The translations under genes were made by a program, and so were the position numbers. The notes beneath the pieces are model-generated. The model was not told the origin of the DNA and did no database searches. It saw only the letters and a list, made by a program, of their open reading frames with translations. A stretch of 7,472 nucleotides of DNA from NCBI GenBank assembly GCA_937885815.1, contig CALABM010000102.1, positions 1 to 7,472 on the forward strand, given 5' to 3'. Source of the DNA: an uncultured Verrucomicrobiales bacterium (GTDB taxonomy: Bacteria; Verrucomicrobiota; Verrucomicrobiia; Verrucomicrobiales; Akkermansiaceae). Position 1 is the stretch's first letter. Every line of letters starts with the position of its first letter. Below are positions 1 to 7,096 of the stretch, piece by piece.

Positions 1-3000
1 AGCCCAGAGTAAGTGTGATGCCATCACCAAGTGTCAGCGTGGAATCCGCCTTGGGAGCATTGATGGTGGTGAAGCCCATATCAGCAGTCAGCGTCAGCTT
101 AGCTGTTTTGTCTGCCGTGCCCATCGTTACATGCTGGATGTTGTTGGCGGAGTTGGTGAGGACGGTGGTACCGCTGTTGCTGTTGGTGGTGCCGAGGTCA
201 AGGTAGGTGCCGCTTATCTTGCCGTTCATGGTGAAGGTACCGGCATGGCGGAATACAAAGGAGTCCTTCGTGTCGGAAAGTAGGATATCCAGATTCGTGG
301 CACCGCCCTCGCTCCAGTGCTCACCGGCTGTTACTTTCAGCTGAACGGTGGGATCCAGATTATAGGAGGTGATGTTTGAATTGCCGCCCATAATCTCCAG
401 AATGCCTGTGAATGAGGAGAGGTTAGCAGATTTTTCATGAGTGCCATTGGCGAAGGTTATCTGAACGGTGCCATCACCGCTGACTGCTTCCGAGAATCCA
501 CTGCTCTGAGCTGTAGCGAAGGTAAGCGTGGCGCCGGATTTTACGTAGAACTCAGCGGCTTCAGCAGTGCCGGCAGTGGCGGATTCTCCGCCCACGGTTA
601 CGATGGAGCCTTCTTCTACGGCGTAGTATATCTTGCCGTTCATGCTGACGTTGCCATCGGCATCAATTGCGTAAGCCGTGCCTCCGTAATTAATGGAGGA
701 GAGGTTGGTGACTGTTGCGCTTTCTGCTTTTTCAAGCACCTTGAAGGTGCCCTCGGCCGCTGCAAGACCATTCGTTGTGGGGATGGTGGCTTCGTAACTA
801 TCGAAGTTCAGCAGGCTGGAGATGGAAACACTGCCGCCGGAGCCAACGTTCAAGGTGCCGCTGTTGGTCACGGTGATAGCGCTGCTGATGGTGGTGGCTC
901 CGTTAAGATTTATGGTGCCGTTCTCTACGGTAAGGCCGGCGTTAAGAGTGGTTGCGCCATTAAGGTTCAGCACGCCACCGCCAGACTTAGTGAGCAGCTC
1001 TTCGGCGCGGGTTGCTCCTGTTACTGTAAGAGCCCCGGCATTGTGATATACGTCAATACGGCCACCGGTTCCTTCGCCCAGCGTGGAGCTGATAATAAGG
1101 GAGTCCAGACTGCGTGCCGTAGAGTCTGCAAAATCAAGCTGGCCACCATTACCGAGTTGTACGGTGGCGTTCTGCGCGAGTGTGCCAGCAAGCCATTCGA
1201 TTTTGCCCTGCTGAATGTTAAGGGTGCCTGCATCAACGGCGGTGTTTCTCAGGTGGAATGTCCCATTGCCGGTCTTAGTAAGCACGTTGCCATTCAGGTT
1301 CAAACTGGTGGCTCCGTAATTGCTGCCGAGAATGCCGAAACGGCTGTCTGTGTGCACCGTAGCGTTTCCGCTGAGGTCAACGATAGGCAGGTTGCGCTTA
1401 TCGGTGCCTAGGTTGCCGCCGGAATTGGACAGTACAGCGCCGTCTTCCAGAATGACGTGATAGTAAGCTTCTTTGCCGTTGAGGTCCAGCATGGCGCCGC
1501 CCTGTACGGTGATGGTGCGGGAGTTGTTGCTGAGGTAGTTACGGCCAAGAGAGTCATTATTACCGGAGTTTTGCAGCTTGGTGCCGCTCAGTACGATGAT
1601 ATTGCCGGTATAGTTTACGTTGCCGCCTGTGCTGTTGATAACAGCCAGATAGCCGTCCTCTCCCACCTCATCGGCCACGGTCATGGCAAGGGCGTCACTG
1701 CTCTGGGGACCGGTGAACTGCAGCGCGGCAGTGCCGGCTGTGTTGGTCAGATACAAGGTGCCACCGTCCTGTGTGGTGACCTTGTTGAGCATGGATGCAT
1801 TAGTCGTCGTCAGTGTAGCGCCGCTCGTCACTGTATAGGACGAGATTTCGTCCATGGTGTCGCTGTTATATGTCACTTGGGTGTTGACCCAGTATGTGGC
1901 TTTGTCTATCTCGGAAAGCAGAATGCTACCTGTAGCAGAATCTACGGTGGTGGCCTTGGCAACGCCATTACTAATGACACTGTTTACGCCGCTGATAGTG
2001 GCACCGGCCTCGGCCTCGATAATCGTGAAGAGTTTGCTGCTATAGCCGTTTTCAGCGGTGTTGCCACTGATGTCTACATAACCAATGTTGGAGAAGACCG
2101 GTAGTGTGTCCAGTCCGGCTATGGAGAGGCTGCCTTCATTGATGAAAGTACCATCGGCTGATACTTTCATTGTTTGGGTCAGGGTGGCATCGCTAGTAAA
2201 TTTCAGGGTGCCGCTGTTAACTGTAACGCAGCCGTAGAACTCGTTTGAGTTTTCGGAATTACTGTAGGAGAAGGTCAGGGTGCCTTCACCGGTCTTGGTG
2301 ATGGAGCCGACACCACCACTGCGGGAGCGGTATATGCGCCCGGTGATGTCCAGAGTATCAGCCGCGCCGGTTACATCAATGGTAAGCGCTTCACGCTCGC
2401 GAATCGCTACACCGATGGTGTTATTAGTGCCGGTGGCTGTAATAGTGCCGCCGAATGTATCAAGGGCGGCAGGGGTTGTGGCATCTGCAGCGGATGTGCT
2501 CACAATGCGGGTATGTCCACCCAGAACAAAATTGGTGGACATCGTGACTCGGGCTGCAAGATTCAGCGTGGCTTTGTTGTCCTCTTCGCCGATGAGGCGA
2601 AGGGTCTTGGTGGATGAAGAGCTCCAGCCTAATACATCGTCCACGGTGCCGTTAACGGTACCACCGGCCTTAATGGTCAGCTGGCCGTTGATGTTCGGGC
2701 TGCTAGTGCTCTGAGTGAGTTCAAGTGTGCTGCCGTTTCCTACAGTGATGTTAAGTGCACCGGAGGCACGGGTGATATCATTAGCGTTTATCGTCACACC
2801 GCTGCCGGAAAGCTCTACCGTGGCGCTGTTACCATCACCGGTATCAACGGTCACACCATCAGAAAAAACGTCTGCCAAGCTACCGTCCAAATCGGTTAAT
2901 TTCAGAGTGGAATTATTACCGATAAGAGAATAACCGGTCTCATTTTCTACCTCGGAAGAATTCACTACGCTGTTCTCTTGAACAATGCCGTATACACTGC

Positions 3001-3838
3001 TGTCCCCCTCTATAACCAGCGCATTATTAATATGCATGCCGTTCACTACAACGCCATCTACCTTCCAGATGGTGCTGTCTGCTATGGTTACAGTGTCGCT
3101 ACCGATTGCATATACGTATTTGGTGCCGCCCAGAAAGCCGTTCTCTGTGCCGATGTAGGGGCTTGCCATGGAGGCGCTGAGGTCGATGGCACCGCAGGAA
3201 ATGTCCAAACCGCCGTTAAGCGCTATGGCTTTGGTGAGGCGTACAGTACCGTCACCGGCGAGCGTCAGGATGCCGTTCTGCTGTACGAAGGCGCCACCGG
3301 AGGGCGCAAGGCTGAGAGTCTTGCCTTCTGCCACAGTAAGAGTGGTGTCGCCCTTGATGGTAAGGCCATTGTTGGGGGCAATGGAGAAGTTTCTGTTGAA
3401 GGTGGACTCGAAGGTTCCTTCGCCGCCGAGAATGAAAGTGCGGCTGCCGTTCGGGCCGATGCCGGCCACATTTGAATCCGCATCCACGATGAGGGCACCA
3501 GCGCTGAAAGAATTGTACTGAATCTGCAGGGTTACATCATTACCTGCAGTTGCCGGGGCCACAAAATGAAGCGTATGGGTGCTGTTGTTTGCAGCAGCAG
3601 TACTCCAAACGAGGGTTGATGTGCCGTCCGCCTCGCTCGTAAACGTGCAGCTGTGCATGAATGAATCAGCGCCCAGTGTTACCGTATAGGTTTCAGCCTG
3701 AGCTTGTGGCGCACTGAATGTAATGGCAAGCGCGCCGCTGGTTATGATTCCTGTGCCCATTGTTGTGGCTAGGCTGCTGACGATAGCCATGCAGGCGAGA
3801 ACAGCTCTTCTGAGACCCTTGGGGAGATGCAGTTTCAT
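1..3838 (-). CDS. Autotransporter-type beta-repeat surface protein, N-terminal part (partial)
   Basis: The reverse frame starting at ATG 3838-3836 is open for 1,279 codons to the left edge with no stop, so the C-terminus is outside the window. Residues 1-48 form a signal peptide: basic n-region (MKLHLPKGLRR), hydrophobic core, and an AQA cleavage motif before ETYTV. The rest is a Gly/Ser/Thr/Asn-rich passenger with many short beta-strand turns. Units such as TKTGEGTLTF (about residue 515), LTKTGNGTFHL (about 855) and SGGGVLNLNGATT (about 950) resemble the passenger-associated transport repeat (PATR) seen in autotransporters. A roughly 20-residue rung, NLNGATT..., occurs twice in succession near residues 955-980, as expected for a beta-helix. 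No translocator barrel or sorting signal is visible because the end is missing. The leader resembles those of Akkermansia autotransporter-repeat proteins (recalled family knowledge). An extracellular adhesive or structural role is inferred; no catalytic motif was seen. The start lacks a Shine-Dalgarno sequence, but the signal peptide fixes it. Confidence 0.85.
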   Translation of the reverse strand, partial: MKLHLPKGLRRAVLACMAIVSSLATTMGTGIITSGALAITFSAPQAQAETYTVTLGADSFMHSCTFTSEADGTSTLVWSTAAANNSTHTLHFVAPATAGNDVTLQIQYNSFSAGALIVDADSNVAGIGPNGSRTFILGGEGTFESTFNRNFSIAPNNGLTIKGDTTLTVAEGKTLSLAPSGGAFVQQNGILTLAGDGTVRLTKAIALNGGLDISCGAIDLSASMASPYIGTENGFLGGTKYVYAIGSDTVTIADSTIWKVDGVVVNGMHINNALVIEGDSSVYGIVQENSVVNSSEVENETGYSLIGNNSTLKLTDLDGSLADVFSDGVTVDTGDGNSATVELSGSGVTINANDITRASGALNITVGNGSTLELTQSTSSPNINGQLTIKAGGTVNGTVDDVLGWSSSSTKTLRLIGEEDNKATLNLAARVTMSTNFVLGGHTRIVSTSAADATTPAALDTFGGTITATGTNNTIGVAIREREALTIDVTGAADTLDITGRIYRSRSGGVGSITKTGEGTLTFSYSNSENSNEFYGCVTVNSGTLKFTSDATLTQTMKVSADGTFINEGSLSIAGLDTLPVFSNIGYVDISGNTAENGYSSKLFTIIEAEAGATISGVNSVISNGVAKATTVDSATGSILLSEIDKATYWVNTQVTYNSDTMDEISSYTVTSGATLTTTNASMLNKVTTQDGGTLYLTNTAGTAALQFTGPQSSDALAMTVADEVGEDGYLAVINSTGGNVNYTGNIIVLSGTKLQNSGNNDSLGRNYLSNNSRTITVQGGAMLDLNGKEAYYHVILEDGAVLSNSGGNLGTDKRNLPIVDLSGNATVHTDSRFGILGSNYGATSLNLNGNVLTKTGNGTFHLRNTAVDAGTLNIQQGKIEWLAGTLAQNATVQLGNGGQLDFADSTARSLDSLIISSTLGEGTGGRIDVYHNAGALTVTGATRAEELLTKSGGGVLNLNGATTLNAGLTVENGTINLNGATTISSAITVTNSGTLNVGSGGSVSISSLLNFDSYEATIPTTNGLAAAEGTFKVLEKAESATVTNLSSINYGGTAYAIDADGNVSMNGKIYYAVEEGSIVTVGGESATAGTAEAAEFYVKSGATLTFATAQSSGFSEAVSGDGTVQITFANGTHEKSANLSSFTGILEIMGGNSNITSYNLDPTVQLKVTAGEHWSEGGATNLDILLSDTKDSFVFRHAGTFTMNGKISGTYLDLGTTNSNSGTTVLTNSANNIQHVTMGTADKTAKLTLTADMGFTTINAPKADSTLTLGDGITLTLG
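3695..3838 (-). other. Signal peptide-coding segment of the surface protein
   Basis: Residues 1-48 of the large reverse-strand protein. The first 11 residues carry three Lys/Arg near the front of the core plus an early Lys2. A long weakly hydrophobic stretch rich in Ala, Val, Ile, Thr and Gly follows, then Pro-Gln-Ala-Gln-Ala just before Glu49. The segment is longer than a classical Sec signal, like the extended signals of many large autotransporters. The cleavage position is judged by eye. Confidence 0.7.
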
Positions 3839-3870
3839 AATGTCGAGGTGTAAGAATAAAAAAACGGCGG

Positions 3871-3896
3871 GGAGAACGAGCAGTGTGCTGTTCTCC
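3871..3896 (-). promoter_or_regulatory. Leader hairpin upstream of the surface protein gene
   Basis: GGAGAAC (3871-3877) pairs perfectly with GTTCTCC (3890-3896). Inside it AGCA pairs with TGCT around a 3-base loop, leaving one bulged base, so the stem is about 11 bp. On the reverse transcript it sits within about 10 bases of the predicted 5' end and 33 bases before the start codon. It is followed by CCGCCG and a TTTTTTATTCTT stretch. It could protect the mRNA 5' end, or act as a weak attenuator. The T-tract is six bases from the stem, which argues against an efficient terminator. Confidence 0.5.
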
Positions 3897-3912
3897 ACTA
3901 ATCTACCTTGCA

Positions 3913-3940
3913 AGGATATCAAAAAGTCCCCCTGAGTCAA
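3913..3940 (-). promoter_or_regulatory. Sigma-70-type promoter for the surface protein gene
   Basis: Read on the reverse strand, TTGACT (3940-3935) matches the -35 consensus at five of six bases. It is followed after 16 bases by TATCCT (3918-3913), four of six matches to the -10 consensus. The predicted start of transcription is near 3905, giving a leader of about 67 bases. The perfect 10-bp palindrome CCTTGCAAGG (3906-3915) overlaps the -10 box and the start point, and could be a repressor site or chance. Confidence 0.55.
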
Positions 3941-4019
3941 GCAAAAAAGCTGATTTTGCAGAACTTTGGGAGCTTTGATTTGTTAAGTTTCTCGTTAGTT
4001 GAAAGGTAGAGGAAGGGAT

Positions 4020-4058
4020 GGTGGATAGTGGGAGGCGGTGGATAAAGTGGGGGTGGAT
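4020..4058 (+). repeat. Three GGTGGAT direct repeats in a G-rich stretch upstream of ppk1
   Basis: The heptamer GGTGGAT occurs at 4020-4026, 4037-4043 and 4052-4058, with start-to-start distances of 17 and 15 bases. The first two copies extend to GGTGGATA and are followed by a GTGGG. The array ends 34 bases before the proposed -35 box of ppk1, a usual distance for activator binding. It does not match the PhoB box known from Proteobacteria. The wider stretch is so G-rich that the repeat could also reflect composition. Confidence 0.4.
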
Positions 4059-4091
4059 TCATTTTGTGGTATGCTACAGTGAACTTTAGGC

Positions 4092-4121
4092 TTGCGGTCT
4101 GGGGTGAAAAGGTGTTAATAT
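4092..4121 (+). promoter_or_regulatory. Candidate promoter for ppk1
   Basis: TTGCGG (4092-4097) and TAATAT (4116-4121) are separated by 18 bases. The -10 is good and the -35 moderate. Transcription would begin near 4128, downstream of the upstream in-frame ATG at 4120, which fits translation starting at 4171. An alternative pair with TTGTGG near 4064 has a poorer -10. Confidence 0.35.
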
Positions 4122-4153
4122 GAGGAGCGCGCTAGGGCGCATGGTAGCAGTAG

Positions 4154-4160
4154 AAAGGAG
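4154..4160 (+). promoter_or_regulatory. Ribosome binding site of ppk1 (start-deciding)
   Basis: AAAGGAG lies 10 bases before ATG 4171 and is the clearest Shine-Dalgarno match in the region. It supports 4171 over the in-frame ATGs at 4120 and 4141. GAAAAGG at 4106-4112 could weakly serve the 4120 start. Confidence 0.6.
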
Positions 4161-4170
4161 CATAAAAAGC

Positions 4171-6252
4171 ATGTACATTAACCGCGAGATTTCCTGGCTG
4201 GAGTTTAATCAGCGAGTGCTCAATCAGGCCTATCGGCGAGAGCTGCCGCTGTTGGAGCGCGTGAAGTTCTTAGCGATTACAGCGAGTAATCTGGATGAGT
4301 TTTTCCAAGTGCGTGTGGGCGGGCTGATGCTGCTGCAGCAGAGCGGTAAGAGCAGTACGGATTTGACGGGGCTTTCTCCCAGTGAACAGCTTGAGCTTGT
4401 GCGCCTGCGCGCTGCCCGCATGGTATCTGAAGAGTACATGCTGATGAATAATGAGCTGCTGCCTTTGCTGCAGGAGGCCGGGCTGGCTCCTCTGAGCTTA
4501 GAAGAGCTTAGCGAGGCGCAGTACAGTGCGCTGGAAGATCATTTCTTGGCGAACGTGGCACCGCTGCTTACTCCGCTGGCGCTGGAGGTGGAGCACCCGC
4601 CCGTGCTGCCCAGCCTGAGCATCGTGCTGGGTGTGGATTTGCTGGACTCCGCCACGGGCGAGACTCGTTTTGTGGCGGTGGTGTTGCCGGAGTGCTTGCC
4701 ACGCCGCGTGCACGCTGCTACCTTGGGTAAAGATGGCTATGTGCTGCTGGAGGCGCTGGTGGCGGAGTTTATCGGGCACTTGTTCCCGGGGGAGAAGATT
4801 GTGCAGAGCAGCCCGCTGCGGGTGACGCGCAATGGTGATATTGCCGTGGCAGAGCAGGAGGGTGGCAATTTTGCTCAGGAGATGGAAGCCGTGCTGGTGG
4901 CTCGCAAGTTCTCGGACTGTGTGCGCTTGGAGCTTCCCACGAGTACCGGGGCGGATTTTGCACGGCGTATTGCCGGGTTGGTGGGGGCGGATGAGTCCTC
5001 TACCTGCCGCGTGCCCGGTCCGCTGCGTTTAGTGGATTTTGGTAAGCTGGCCGGAGAGCCCGGGCATGAGCACCTGAAGGTGGAGAGCTGGGTGCCGGCA
5101 TATCCGGAGGGAGTGGACCCGAACCTCACCATGTTTGAAAATATCGCGGAGGGGGATATTCTCATCCATAATCCGTTTGAGAGCTATGAGCCTGTGGTGA
5201 AGTTCGTGGAGGAAGCCGCGGCGGATGCTGATGTGCTGGCCATTAAGCAGGTGCTGTACCGCACGGCCGAGAACTCCCGCTTTATCAATGCTCTTTGCCG
5301 TGCCGCTGAGGCCGGTAAGCAGGTCACGGCTCTCGTGGAGTTGAAAGCGAGGTTTGATGAAAGCCATAATCTGGGGCAGGCTGAGCGCTTGCAGCGTGCA
5401 GGTGTGCAAGTGGTGTATGGCGTGAAAGGTTTTAAAACTCACGCTAAGATTACGCTTGTGGTGCGCCGTGAGAATGGCACGCTGCGCCGCTACTGCCACT
5501 TCGGTACCGGTAATTATAACGAGGATACTGCCCGTATTTACAGTGACCTCTCGCTCCTCACCTGTGATGAGCACCTCGGGGCGGATGCTTCCCAATTCTT
5601 CAACTCTGTGACGGGGCTCACGCGCCTGACTCGCTTCCGCCGCCTTTTCCCAAGCCCGGTTATGATGAAGGAACGCCTGTTGGAGCTTATTGCCGCAGAG
5701 GAGCAGCGTGCCCTTCGCGGCGAGCGTGCGGAGATTCGCGCCAAGATGAACTCCCTGAATGATCCGGATATGATGGCCGCTCTGGAGCGAGCATCTGCTG
5801 CCGGAGTGAAGATTCAGCTGAACATCCGCGGTATCTGCTGCTGGACCCCCGGCACACCTGAGGGGCGGGCCGGTACGCGTATCGTGAGCATTGTGGACCG
5901 CTATTTGGAGCATGCGCGTATTTTCACGTTCTGTAATGGCGGCAGCCCGCTGGTGTACATTGCCAGTGCGGACTGGATGCGCCGCAATCTGAACCGTCGC
6001 GTGGAGCTGATGATTCCTATCGAGAATCGTGCGCTTGCCGCACGCGTAATGGGGATTCTGGATGCTTGCTTGCGGGATAATACGCAGGCTTGCATCATTC
6101 GCCCGGATGGTACTTCATCCCCCGTGCACCGTAAAGATGGTGAAGCTCCCTTTGCCATGCAGGCATACCTGCACACTCAGGCCCGCCGCTCAGCCCGTGC
6201 TCGTGAGCGTGAGGGAAGGCAGACTCTCCAGCCCCACATGCCCAAGGCTTAA
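4171..6252 (+). CDS. ppk1: Polyphosphate kinase 1
   Basis: A 693-residue protein from ATG 4171, close to the usual 690 residues of PPK1. It reversibly transfers the terminal phosphate of ATP to inorganic polyphosphate, usually at the inner membrane face. The N-terminal domain shows MYINREISWLEFNQRVL and SNLDEFFQVRV (Asn40, equivalent to the ATP-contacting Asn45 of E. coli). The central domain reaches about residue 310. The C-terminal phospholipase-D-like halves carry DILIHNPFESY (333-339) and IKQVLYRT. The phosphorylated histidine is His424 (THAK) and the second catalytic histidine is His581 (LEHARIF). Their 157-residue spacing equals E. coli His435/His592. Arg364 and Arg394 match the Mg-binding Arg375/Arg405. 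CHFGTGNYNEDTARIY and SADWMRRNLNRRVE are also typical. An upstream in-frame ATG at 4120 would add 17 residues that look unlike the family N-terminus. The C-terminal tail (about the last 35 residues) is basic and variable. No ppx or pho gene is adjacent, and the gene is probably monocistronic. Confidence 0.97.
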   Translation: MYINREISWLEFNQRVLNQAYRRELPLLERVKFLAITASNLDEFFQVRVGGLMLLQQSGKSSTDLTGLSPSEQLELVRLRAARMVSEEYMLMNNELLPLLQEAGLAPLSLEELSEAQYSALEDHFLANVAPLLTPLALEVEHPPVLPSLSIVLGVDLLDSATGETRFVAVVLPECLPRRVHAATLGKDGYVLLEALVAEFIGHLFPGEKIVQSSPLRVTRNGDIAVAEQEGGNFAQEMEAVLVARKFSDCVRLELPTSTGADFARRIAGLVGADESSTCRVPGPLRLVDFGKLAGEPGHEHLKVESWVPAYPEGVDPNLTMFENIAEGDILIHNPFESYEPVVKFVEEAAADADVLAIKQVLYRTAENSRFINALCRAAEAGKQVTALVELKARFDESHNLGQAERLQRAGVQVVYGVKGFKTHAKITLVVRRENGTLRRYCHFGTGNYNEDTARIYSDLSLLTCDEHLGADASQFFNSVTGLTRLTRFRRLFPSPVMMKERLLELIAAEEQRALRGERAEIRAKMNSLNDPDMMAALERASAAGVKIQLNIRGICCWTPGTPEGRAGTRIVSIVDRYLEHARIFTFCNGGSPLVYIASADWMRRNLNRRVELMIPIENRALAARVMGILDACLRDNTQACIIRPDGTSSPVHRKDGEAPFAMQAYLHTQARRSARAREREGRQTLQPHMPKA

Positions 6253-6280
6253 ATGTCTTTTGCTTTTCAGTACTAAAGAA

Positions 6281-6313
6281 AAGCCGGCAGACTTGCGTCT
6301 GCCGGCTTTTTTT
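6281..6313. terminator. Bidirectional terminator between ppk1 and the EF-hand gene
   Basis: GCCGGCAGAC (6283-6292) pairs perfectly with GTCTGCCGGC (6297-6306) around the loop TTGC. Seven T follow on the forward strand (6307-6313). On the reverse strand the same stem is followed by TTTTCTTT. It lies 28 bases after the ppk1 stop and 27 bases beyond the stop of the converging gene, so one hairpin can end both transcripts. Confidence 0.92.
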
Positions 6314-6339
6314 CAATTCTGTGTATGCTGAACTGCGAA

Positions 6340-7050
6340 TTACAGCTCAAGAGTGGTGGGAACATCAGCACCGGGAGCCTGGGGCATGGGGCGCTGACCC
6401 TCCGGGCGCTGGCGACGGCGCGGACCGCGCTGGCCACGCTCACCGCGGCGCTCCTGAGCGGCTGCGCGGGCAGCTTCACGCTCAGCCTCGCTCAGCTGGC
6501 CGTCTTTGTCCGTATCAAAACGCTCAATCATCTCCGGGCGCTCGCCGTGGGGACGGCGGCGGTTGCCGGGGCGAGCATCGCCCTCCGGGCGCTGGCCGCG
6601 TGGGCCACGCTGGGCACGCTCACCGCGGCGGTTTTGAGCAGCGGCGCGCAGAGCCTCGTGCTCTTCAGGGCTCAGCTGGCCGTCACCATTCGTATCAAAA
6701 CGCTCAATCATCTCCGGACGCTCGCTGTGGGGGCGGCGGCGGTTGCCGGGGTGTACCCTACCTTCGGGGCCCTGCGGGCGGCGGTTGTTCATCTCAGCGT
6801 GGGCAGCGGCGCGCTCTTCAGAGCTAATCTGACCGTCTTTATCCGTGTCAAATCTTTCCATCATGCGGCGCTGCATCTCTTCGCGCATAGCAGCACGATC
6901 TTCTTCGCTCATGTTGCGGCCGGGCATCATACCACCGGCACCCCAGTGGCGGGCCTGAGGAGCAGCAGGAGCGGCTTCCGGCTGAGGAGCATCCTGAGCC
7001 AGAGCAGGAAGAGTGGCGATAAGCGCCGCGATAAGTGTATTCTTCATCAT
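6340..7050 (-). CDS. Secreted three-EF-hand calcium-binding protein with Arg/Pro-rich linkers
   Basis: A 236-residue protein. Residues 1-18 are a short Sec signal peptide (MMKNTLIAALIATLPALA) with cleavage before QDAP. A Pro/Ala-rich spacer follows. Three canonical 12-residue EF-hand loops occur at 68-79 (DTDKDGQISSEE), 119-130 (DTNGDGQLSPEE) and 179-190 (DTDKDGQLSEAE). Each has Asp/Asn at positions 1, 3 and 5, Gly at 6 and Glu at 12, and should bind calcium. Each loop follows the same (M)IERFDT or MMERFDT helix end. The loops are 51 and 60 residues apart, so they are solitary rather than paired hands. The linkers are rich in Arg, Pro, Gln and Gly (NRRRPH, RRGER.QRGPR, QRPEG). A periplasmic or extracellular calcium-responsive or scaffold role is inferred; no enzyme domain is seen. 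Either ATG 7050 or ATG 7047 could be the start. Neither has a clear Shine-Dalgarno sequence, and I recognise no convincing promoter in the upstream spacer. Confidence 0.88.
   Translation of the reverse strand: MMKNTLIAALIATLPALAQDAPQPEAAPAAPQARHWGAGGMMPGRNMSEEDRAAMREEMQRRMMERFDTDKDGQISSEERAAAHAEMNNRRPQGPEGRVHPGNRRRPHSERPEMIERFDTNGDGQLSPEEHEALRAAAQNRRGERAQRGPRGQRPEGDARPGNRRRPHGERPEMIERFDTDKDGQLSEAEREAARAAAQERRGERGQRGPRRRQRPEGQRPMPQAPGADVPTTLEL
6397..6744 (-). repeat. 180-bp internal duplication in the EF-hand gene
   Basis: Residues 103-162 and 163-218 of the protein are tandem copies with a 60-residue (180-bp) period, each running NRRRPH.ERPEMIERFDT, EF loop, Ala-rich helix, RRGER.QRGPR, QRPEG. 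Nucleotide identity is very high in places: 27 consecutive bases are the same at 6511-6537 and 6691-6717, with more matching sequence on both sides. The first EF-hand unit, near 6810-6850, is more diverged and has a shorter linker. Confidence 0.85.
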
Positions 7051-7075
7051 ATAGTGAGTGTGGATTTGAGTTTAT

Positions 7076-7096
7076 GCTGGGCATGTGTTGCCCAGC
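7076..7096 (-). promoter_or_regulatory. Inverted repeat in the EF-hand gene leader
   Basis: GCTGGGC (7076-7082) and GCCCAGC (7090-7096) form a perfect 7-bp stem with a 7-base loop, centred about 36 bases upstream of ATG 7050. No T-tract follows on the reverse strand, so it is not a terminator. It could be an operator or an mRNA leader hairpin. A second weak inverted repeat, AACGA/TCGTT (7107-7125), lies just upstream in AT-rich sequence. Confidence 0.45.

Larger units (their letters stand above)
3839..4170. other. Divergent intergenic region between the surface protein and ppk1
   Basis: These 332 bases hold no credible gene. From left to right they contain the untranslated leader of the reverse-strand gene (3839-3905) with a hairpin, a reverse sigma-70-type promoter (3913-3940), and an AT-rich stretch to about 3990. 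A strongly G-rich, purine-biased stretch (about 4000-4056) with heptamer repeats follows, then a weaker forward promoter (4092-4121) and the ppk1 leader. The short open frame on the forward strand ending at 3935 is antisense to the start of the surface protein gene and shows no coding features. Confidence 0.75.

Noticed and set aside
437..1411. A 324-codon forward open frame, with similar ones at 1457-2104 and 2978-3475
   Set aside because: All three are in exact codon register opposite the continuous reverse-strand surface-protein frame. They arise because that gene rarely uses TTA, CTA or TCA codons. Their products are Cys/Gly/Ala-rich without domains, and the reverse frame has a signal peptide and repeat pattern.
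3871..3896. Leader hairpin as a true rho-independent terminator
   Set aside because: The T-tract begins six bases after the stem and a good promoter lies upstream driving the long gene, so efficient termination here is unlikely.
3723..3935. A 70-codon forward frame across the start of the surface-protein gene
   Set aside because: It is antisense to the signal peptide and leader, its C-terminal half lies in regulatory sequence, and it has no ribosome site or recognisable product.
5029..5913. A 294-codon reverse open frame inside ppk1
   Set aside because: It is codon-phased antisense to the catalytic region of ppk1, whose conserved motifs account for the sequence. No ribosome site or domain was seen.
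6321..6827. A forward Gly/Arg/Ala-rich 168-codon frame
   Set aside because: It overlaps the EF-hand gene in another register. Its low-complexity content follows from the GC-rich repeat DNA.
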